A stretch of 64,000 nucleotides of DNA, from assembly GCA_012934845.2 (NCBI GenBank), contig WNNJ02001962.1, forward strand, positions 1 to 64,000, written 5' to 3'. This document shows, in pieces, positions 12,601 through 21,600 of the stretch; position 1 is the stretch's first letter; every line of letters starts with the position of its first letter. This DNA comes from Pomphorhynchus laevis. Lineage: Eukaryota; Acanthocephala; Palaeacanthocephala; Echinorhynchida; Pomphorhynchidae. Under the pieces are notes generated by a model that was given only the letters and a program-made list of their open reading frames with translations, was not told the origin of the DNA and did no database searches. A program made the translations under genes and the position numbers.

Positions 12601-15600
12601 ATAAATCCCCATCGCTAGCTCTTGTTATTCAGCATTTGTATTTGCCCTCATTTATTTCCCATTTATTCTTTTTCATTCAACAAATCCCCTTTTTGGATAA
12701 ACTAATATAATATATATAGAGAGAGACACTAAATGTGGTGCCAAATTACATTACACACATTTTATGATCAAATTAGATATTGCGTATTCTAAAATGTACA
12801 GTTTCAGTAATTTTAAGTAGCAGAAAAACTTTGAACAAATACATTTCATGTTTACAACCAAAAAAACAAAACATATATTATTTGGTCAGATATACAAGGT
12901 CATATTAATGTGAAATTACGCTCTTAACTTAATAAACTTAAGTAAATTATATGACTCTATGTGGAAAGGTTGCGATAAAACCTCTAAGCCTTTTAACTTT
13001 TATAACTCTTTTATAAAACTTTAATAGATACCTTGAGATATACTTGCAAATCAAATTACATTCTGAAATTTTCATTTGGCTACCTAATTTTAAATTTGAA
13101 GAATATCAAATGTTAAAATATAATTAAAAACAAAAATATAACATTAAAATATACTTTCTGATTTAATTGTTTTTATTTCAATTTGTTGGTATTTCAATAA
13201 TTGTTTGATACTTTTTACGACAGGCTGTGGTAAATAAGAGATTAAACATTAGCAAATCCACCCATTACCATTTAATGCCAAATTAAAATGAATCATCGAG
13301 CCTAATACACGGCTGGCAATTTTATCGTTTATTCACAAAGTATGAATTAGGCTATTACCGACTGTTGGTGCAAATGATGTAACATAAACACATTTCATTA
13401 ATTCTTAATCAAGACATTAAATCTTATAACAATGATTTATTGTTTTTTATTATTTATTATAACAAGCAATAAGAAGTTCTTTGTGCTTTAGCGCACAAAG
13501 AACGATCTCTGCGACTATTCGGATGGCAGAGTTAACTACTGTTTCACATTGAGAAACTTTTTTGTATTATATTGCCCAGTCTGGGATCGTAAATTTCAAT
13601 TTAAGGCCCATTTGCGGGAACCTAAGTTAATATGATTATTTTTAATAAATTGTTCATTATAAAAAAATCTGTGAGCAATAAGAAGATTTTTTTTATTTAT
13701 TATTTATTATAACAACAAGAAAACAAGCAATAATAATGATAAAATATTATTATTTTTTAATCTATAATATTAATCTATATTTATCATTATATTTTAATTT
13801 ATAAATCATATAAAATACGTAAACTCAATAAGCTGATCTGATTTATTCTTTAATACTAAATTTTGGAGCAGAATTAAATATTTATCTTTTATATTTTGCT
13901 AGCGTAAGGAAAAAAATATAAAAGTATAATCTTATAACAATTATTTATTGTTTTTTATTATTTATTATTTTATTTTTATTTATCATTATTTTTAATCTAT
14001 AAAATCTTATATAAAAATAATTTATTATTTATAATTATTTATTATTTAATTATTTGAATTTTATGTAACGTTATTTTTACTTTATAAATCATATAAAATT
14101 CGTAGACTCAGTTAGCTGATCTGATTTATTCTTTAATGTTAAAATTTCGGAGCATAATTTAATATTTATCTTTTATATTTTGCTAGCTTTTCTTTAGTAA
14201 TGAAAAAAAATACAAATTGTTATAGAAAACAGTGTTCATCAACAAAACTCTATAGTAAATCGTACGATAAATAAATTAATCTGAAACATGACGGTTCACA
14301 AGAAAAATTTAATTTTTCCATCTCTAAAATAGTCTGTCTAATTAATATATTATTAAGATGTAGTAATGTAAATACATGTTATAATAAATAAATCTCATAT
14401 ATAATACATCTTTATAATAACATAAAAATTAGAATGTTCTCCAAACCTTTAAAATTTGTTATCGAAGTTAATAATTAAATGCAAATATTGTTATTATTGT
14501 ATCGTTATGTATACACAAATAACTGTTTTAATTAATAACTGTTTAAATAACTAGTTTTTTAATAATTGTTCAAATTACTAAATTATACAAATTCGGTTGA
14601 ATTATTGTTTAGATATTTTATCTATATAAAATATGTACTTTCATTAACCGATTTTATTTAAAATTTAAATGAATAAAAAAGGATTCATATTTATAATCAA
14701 AATCAGTGTATGTGAATAATTTGTATAAATTACATAATATGTAATTATTATCCTAATAATTAATAATAATTAATATCATATGATAATTACCTTCATATTA
14801 CATCATGAAGGTTTTACTTTATGAATATATATATGCGTAAATTGATATGATAATCTATATTAAGTTAACTTAAACATAAAATAACATTAAATAATGTTAT
14901 TTTATCTGTTAGCTAAAAATCTTCTGGTTGTGGCACAACATTATCCTCACAGGTATTGTTCCTATTCTTAATACAGCAGGAAGCTATTAATCAGCCTATT
15001 TTATTTATCATTTTATTTTAATTTATAAATCATATAAAATACGTAGACTAAGTTAGCTGATTTGATTTATTCTTTAATATTAAAATTTTTGAGACGAATT
15101 TAATATTTATATTTTATATTTTGCTAGCTTCTGTTAGCGTAATGAAAAAATACAAAAATAAAATCTTATAACAATTATTTATTCTATATAATTATTTATT
15201 ATTTTATTTTTATTTAACATTATTTTTAATGCTAGAAAACATTAAAATATGGAGACTCAGTTTGATGATATGATTTCAGTGCAATTAGTTCATGCTACAA
15301 AAAAAATAATAGTATTTAAATTAAGCAAATTTATTTAAAATAATAATATTTTTTTGAAATTAAAACTGTTAATTGGTTTTTGCTAAGTTTATTAGCCAAA
15401 ACATCAATTAAAATCGAATGGGTGTTCAGTATACAATAATTAAAATTTTTTATTACTCATACATGTAACAGAACAAACAATTAAATTAGCGTGAATATTC
15501 ATTGCTTACACGAGTTTTATTCTTTAAGTGGTCGGTTTGATATTATCCTCGTGTGCTTGTTTAAATCCTATCAGCATCACTGTACACTACAATCAGTGTG

Positions 15601-18600
15601 GGTAAACCTTATCAGCAGAAAGAATACAACTCGTGAAAGAATACAACTCGTGTAAGCAATGAATATTCACAATAGTAAAAAGACAGCTTACGGTTTACTG
15701 TCTAGTGAACATTTCGTCCTAGAACGGAATGAAAAAAATCGATGTGTAGTGGATTCGAATTGTGAATATTAGTTATCGCCCACACCAAATATAGAACACA
15801 TTAATTGTGTAATTTGGTAAAGGAATCAGCAGAAGCAGTAAAAGGACCAAAACACGAAATGTAGGCTTGGGCTCACTTCTGATAAGGTCCACCTACGCTG
15901 ATTGTAGTGTACAGTGATGCTGATATGATTCAAACAACCACATGAGGATAATATCAAACCGACCAGTGAAGAATAGCGGCTCGTGTATGCAATATTCACA
16001 ATAGTAAAAAGACAGCTTACGGTTTACTGTCCAGTGAACATTTCGTATAAGAACGGAATATAAAATCGGTGTGTGGTGGATTCGAAATGCGAATATTAGT
16101 TACTGCCCACACCACATACAGATCACATTAATTGTGTAATTTGGTATATAAGCCAAATATAAACCAGCATTTCGGCAACGAGGAGTTCAGCAGGAGCAGT
16201 AACAGGACCGAAACACGAAATGTAGGCTTGGGCTCATTTCTGATAAGGTCCACCTACGCTGATTGTAGTGTACAGTGATGCTGATAGAATTCAAACAACC
16301 ACATGAGGATAATACCAAACCGACCACTGAAAAAATTAATAGATACGAAAAAAAGCCGAATGTTCATTCAAATTATAAAGGTGCAATTACTTGTGTTGTA
16401 AAAATTATACGCTTCTTGGTATCTACAATTAGTTAGCGTGATAAGTACTAAAGTAAATAAGAAATGGTTCACTAAACACCTGCGTAAACAAACTGTGCAA
16501 ATATTATCAAGCCGACGAACTTGTGACAATCTACATAACATCGTTATTTTTATAGAATTGTTCAACAAAAAGCTATGCAGAAAAGAACTTAGCAATCTGT
16601 AACGTTAATTATACAATTATGGTTAGACATTGATGATCTACACATTTTATTTGTTAGAAGATAGTTCACATGAGGTATATAGTCCGAATTACAAATAACT
16701 AACATTAAGTGGATATTTTGTACAAGGCATAGGTCAAATATGCTCCAAAGCATATCAAATTAAATCATCTAACTGAGTCTACGTATTTAATATAATTATA
16801 AAATAAACAAAACATATTAATGCTAAATCAAAATTTAATAATTAAATAATAAAATTCATAATTGTTTTAAGATTTTTTATAATATAAATCAAGTTAAAAT
16901 TTAAAATTGAAATTTAAAATAAACGTCATTTTTATGAATTGACTAATAAATAACAGACGTTGTATCAGAATAAGAATTAGCGGTCATCAGGAGGAGCTGC
17001 TATGCTATTAGGTTTCGGCCCCTAACTCCTCTACCCAACATAGCAGGGGTCAAATACGTGTTAAGGACGTATTTCACGTACTTCTCGTGCAATGATAATA
17101 CTTGTCGCATAATGTTACATGCTTGACAAATCAGATTATATAACTGAGTCTAAGTATTTTATACTATATAAATGAAAAATAATTATAAATAATAAAAAAT
17201 TATTAAAGATTTTATATAATTTATATTTATATACGATATAATTTATTATTAAAATTTAAAATAAAAGTCATTTTTATGAATTGACTAATAAATAACAGAC
17301 GTTGTATCAGAATAAAAATTAGAGGTCATCAACTTCCATTTTACCATTATTATTGAAGATTAAAAGCTTACTTAATCGAATGTGCTTCTAAGCATATTTA
17401 ACTTTAATATAAATAATTAAATTTTTGCAATAAATTAATTATTAATTATTTAATATTTATATAAATTATTTAAATAATTAAATTGTTTTATTTTATTAAA
17501 TTAATTATTTACAAAATTATAAACTTTATCATTAATATTTGTACAAGTGATTTGACAAGTGATAAATAAAAAATATTACCTATAAACAGATAAAATTGAA
17601 CTTCTATATAATCATATGTATGATATATATTATCTACAATACACTCTATTTTATTATCTATACACACCAATTGTTGAATTACTTAATATTAATTTAATAT
17701 TAATAGTAATATTGTTTATATTGAAATTCTTCAAATCTTATAACTTAATCGATTAACGATAATTAAAATAGATTGGAGCAGGTGATAAATTAAAAACATC
17801 ACCGTTAAACAAATAAAATTGTAAAATTTAACTTCTATCTAATCATATGTATGATCTATATTATCTACAATACACTATATTTTATTATCTATACACACCA
17901 ATTGTTGAATTACTTAATATTAATTTAATATTAATAGTAATATTGTTTATATTGAAATTCTCAAATCTTATAACTTAATCGATTAACGATAATTAAAATA
18001 GATTGGAACAAATTAAAAACATCACCATTAAACAGATAAAATTGTACAAAACTATTTTTAAATAAAATAGAATTTAACTTTACGTTTGGAATTTGAAATT
18101 ATATTTTATATTTTAGCATTATATTATTTAAATTAACAACATATATCACAATTTTTCAGAATTTTCACATCGATTTTATAAAATATACATTAAATAATCA
18201 CCTGTGGAATTATTTATAATTTCATAAACGAGTCAAAAAAATAATATTACGATGAAGTAATTTAGGTAACAATTTCACGAATTGTCTTTTTCTAATGATA
18301 AAAGATAATAAAATTTATTTCCTAAGAATTAATAAATACACCATGAAACTAGATCATGCATACATCTTTAGCAATAGAAAACTTTGTTTATATTAGAGTG
18401 AACGATAAAATAGATTTTTCACGATTAGCTGAATAATCCTTTCATTTTGAAAAATATTAAAAATCATCATGCAAAGGAAACCGTTATATTGGATTTTGTT
18501 AAATGCAACATTTTTGCCTGTACATTGAAAATATATAATCAATAGCAGTACAAATATCAATCCTTCATCGGTTAAAATACTTATGACCATATGGGTATTC

Positions 18601-21600
18601 GGACAGCTATTCGAATAGATAGACCATTCGAAAGAGCTCATTTTAATGACGCACAATTACCTATTTATTAGGCAACTTGCTCGACAATACGTAGCGTTCA
18701 GTTTGACCAAACATAGGAATTATCAACGCTTTGATAATAGCGTTGATATATCAAGACGCAACTATTAATAGACTTAATGCCTATTTAGCGCTAATTGTAA
18801 TAAGTTCAATAGTTTGTTTGAACAAATCATTTAGGGAAAGTAAAAGTCTAATTATGAACAGTCGACAAGAGTTTATATGTAAAAACATCAAATATATTTT
18901 TATTAAGCTACGAAGAGTACATCCTTCAATTTCAGCTTAGATACAATCAAGTTAAATTAATAATATTCACAGCACGTAGCAGCATGAAAAACTGTGATCC
19001 GGCTAGTAGATCACACACCTAAAGTAGGTTTCTACTATATCGTTAGAATATGATCCAATACCAAAAGTAATATGGAGAAATGTATATCTACACCACTGGA
19101 ACAGCTAGCCTATTAAATGTAGCGTTGAATCGCGATGCAGACGTCCTGAGTTCAAATCCGATCAGCACCAGTGTACGGAGTAAGCAGATAATAAGGGTCA
19201 AAGCGTGAAATGTAAGTTTGGGTCAGTAGCTGATAAGACACACCAATGCTGATTAGTAGTGTTCTGATGTATCAAAAATAGGAACAATACCTGTGAGGAT
19301 AATATTGTGCCACAACCAGAAGAATTTCAGCTCACATATGCATTCAATTTAAATTAATAACATGTATTGCAAGTGGCAGCATGAAAAACAGTGATCCAAC
19401 TAGCGGATCACACACATAGGGTAGGTTTCTAATAGATCGCTAGAATACAATCCCTTACCAATGGCTCGTTGTATATCTACAATGTATATCAACACCAATG
19501 GAGCAGCCAGCCTAGTAGATGTAGCGTTTAATCGCGATACAGACGTTTTGAGTTCAAATCCGATCAGCACCAGTGTACGGAGTAAGCAGATAATAAGGGT
19601 CGAATCGTGAAATGTAGGTTTGGGTCAGCAGCTGTTGATACCCACCCAAGCTGATCAGTAGTGTCTTGCTGTATCAAGAATAGGAACAATACTTGTGAGT
19701 ATAATGTCGTGCCACAACCAGAAGAATTTCAGCATATAGATGTCACCAAGTTATATTAAAAACATTTACATCAAGACGCAGCACGAAAAACAGTGATCCG
19801 GCAAGCAGAGCATACACCTACGGTTGATATCTAATTAATTGTTAGATTAGGATCCATTTCCAAAAAATAATATATACAGAAATGTATACCATCATCAATT
19901 GATCAACTAGTCTAGTGAATGACGTTGAAAGCGTGATACAGACGTCCTGAGTTCAAATCCGATCAGCACCAGTGCACGGAGTAAGCAGATAATAAAGGTC
20001 GAAACGTGAAATGTACGTTTGGGTCAGCAGCTGATGAGACACACCAATGCTGATTAGTAGTGTTCTGATGTATCAAAAATAGGAACAATACCTGTTAGGA
20101 TAATATTGTGCCACAACCAGAAGAATTTCATCTTACAGATGCAATCAATTTAAATTACATTATAATGTATAGCAAAAGACAAAAAGCTTTTTACATTTAA
20201 AATGTTGTATTTTCCGAACACCTATTTCCGTTTAACATATAACGATTACATGCCCATTGCAATCGTGTAACAGGAGAAATCGAAAAGAGCGCAAACCTCA
20301 AATTGATACACTTGTAAGAACGTGTAGAATATTTTACATGGAAGAATGTCGTTAAACATCAATTCGCTGGAGGTGAAGTGACCAGAATTAGTAAAGAAAA
20401 TTAGTCGTATCTGTCTAAAAATAGTTGGCGTCCCATTTCCTCACTATAATGATCTGATATTTAACTGTTGGATCAAGGTTGGACTATTAACTATTCGGGG
20501 ATTTTTAAAAAACCAAGGCAGGCGAGTGTAGGGATATCTAAATTTCCCTGAATGTCATTTATTGTGAAGAAGTTTAACCCAGTAGAGGAAAAGGTTGCTT
20601 TCCTGCAACATTTACTCGAAGGAGACAAGTATTTGACATGTAACCACTTGTTTGTAAGTCTATTTGTTTCCGCTTTTTGTATATGCATATCCTCCCAACA
20701 TCAAAATAGAATACAGAGCTTCAGTAAATGATATTCAGTTGTAAAAGATAATTTGCTTGTCGGGAATTCTTTTATTCTACTGATGGCATAAATTATCACG
20801 CTGGTAACGATTGTGATACCTGGACAAGAGTGTTTAAGAAGAACGCACTTCCTAATCTGATCATAAGTGATGTTGACTTATTACAATTTTGTTTACTAAC
20901 AGCATGTCTCAATAATCAACACATATTCAAACATAAGGTGATCCATCGATATACTTTGCATCACAATCCTTTACATCAAAGATCAATGGTCGATTTTTAT
21001 AATCGTATTATCTGATCTGCGGTATTTCGGACACTACTGTCCGAAAAGAGGGCTAAGCTGTGATCCAATCACTTTTTGGTTGTGGGTGAAATAAGTTGGT
21101 AAGGGAACTTTTCAGACAGTCCGGGAAGCCCAAACGTTGTGTGAGTCAACACGCTGAGGGGGCATCTTTAAATCTTTATCCAAATTGGCAATGACCAAAT
21201 ATTTTAAAAGTATTTCATTCAAAATAACAGTTTATTTCAACTTGAATTATTAAATAATTACAATTGTAATATTGTAATCCTAGCTCATTGGTTAACTACT
21301 TTACGGTAAATGCCTATATTCGGATGATCGAAACAATGTAAAATGGACATTAAAATAAACCAAAATATCATGATTTGCAACGGCTAGCTAACTGCTAGCA
21401 CTTATAATAATGTTCCTTGATAAGGCAATCCTGATCAAATTGGATTGGAAATTTTCTTTCAACATTTTGTGACCGTCATGATCACGAACATCTACAAAAG
21501 AATTAATAATGTCATGTATAAATAAGACCATCAATCACTTATTTTGATCTAACACATTTAAAATCTAACACATTTAATCGACATCCTATGAAGATCGTAT

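Larger units (their letters stand above)
15640..16331 (+). repeat. Tandem repeat R2, two units of about 330 bp
   Basis: Two consecutive units, each with AATATTCACAATAGTAAAAA, GACAGCTTACGGTTTACTGT, AACACGAAATGTAGGCTTGG and the closing AACCGACCA(G/C)TGAA. Each unit contains the hammerhead-like domain listed separately. R2 shares the end motif TGAGGATAATA and the overall layout with R3, so the two are related families. Confidence 0.85.
18960..20150 (+). repeat. Tandem repeat R3, three units of about 398 bp
   Basis: Unit starts (GCAGCATGAAAAAC.GTGATC) fall near 18980, 19376 and 19778. Each unit contains a GTGATCC..GGATCAC hairpin, a GGTAGG...CCTACC-type stem (best seen in the 43.6-kb copy), a tRNA-like stretch with a pol III B-box match (GTTCAAATC, 19150-19158) and an A-box-like TAGCCTA upstream. 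The hammerhead-like domain follows, then a TGTGAGGATAATATTGTGCC end. Tandem units of this size with pol III boxes and a hammerhead core resemble schistosome Sm-alpha repeats and animal retrozymes; that comparison is from memory. Confidence 0.8.

Noticed and set aside
16368-16595. 75-codon minus-strand frame
   Set aside because: Random-looking composition within intron repeats, no domain or splice signals.
18393-18656. 87-codon minus-strand frame with hydrophobic segment as an exon of the TRIM gene
   Set aside because: It lies in intron 1, has no matching splice context, and the phases already agree without it.
19130-19180. tRNA gene reading of the R3 A/B-box region
   Set aside because: Only the box motifs match. 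No cloverleaf with acceptor and anticodon stems could be built, so it is called tRNA-like, not a tRNA.
18960-20150. CRISPR array
   Set aside because: Units of about 398 bp with no short repeat/spacer pattern, in a eukaryotic genome.
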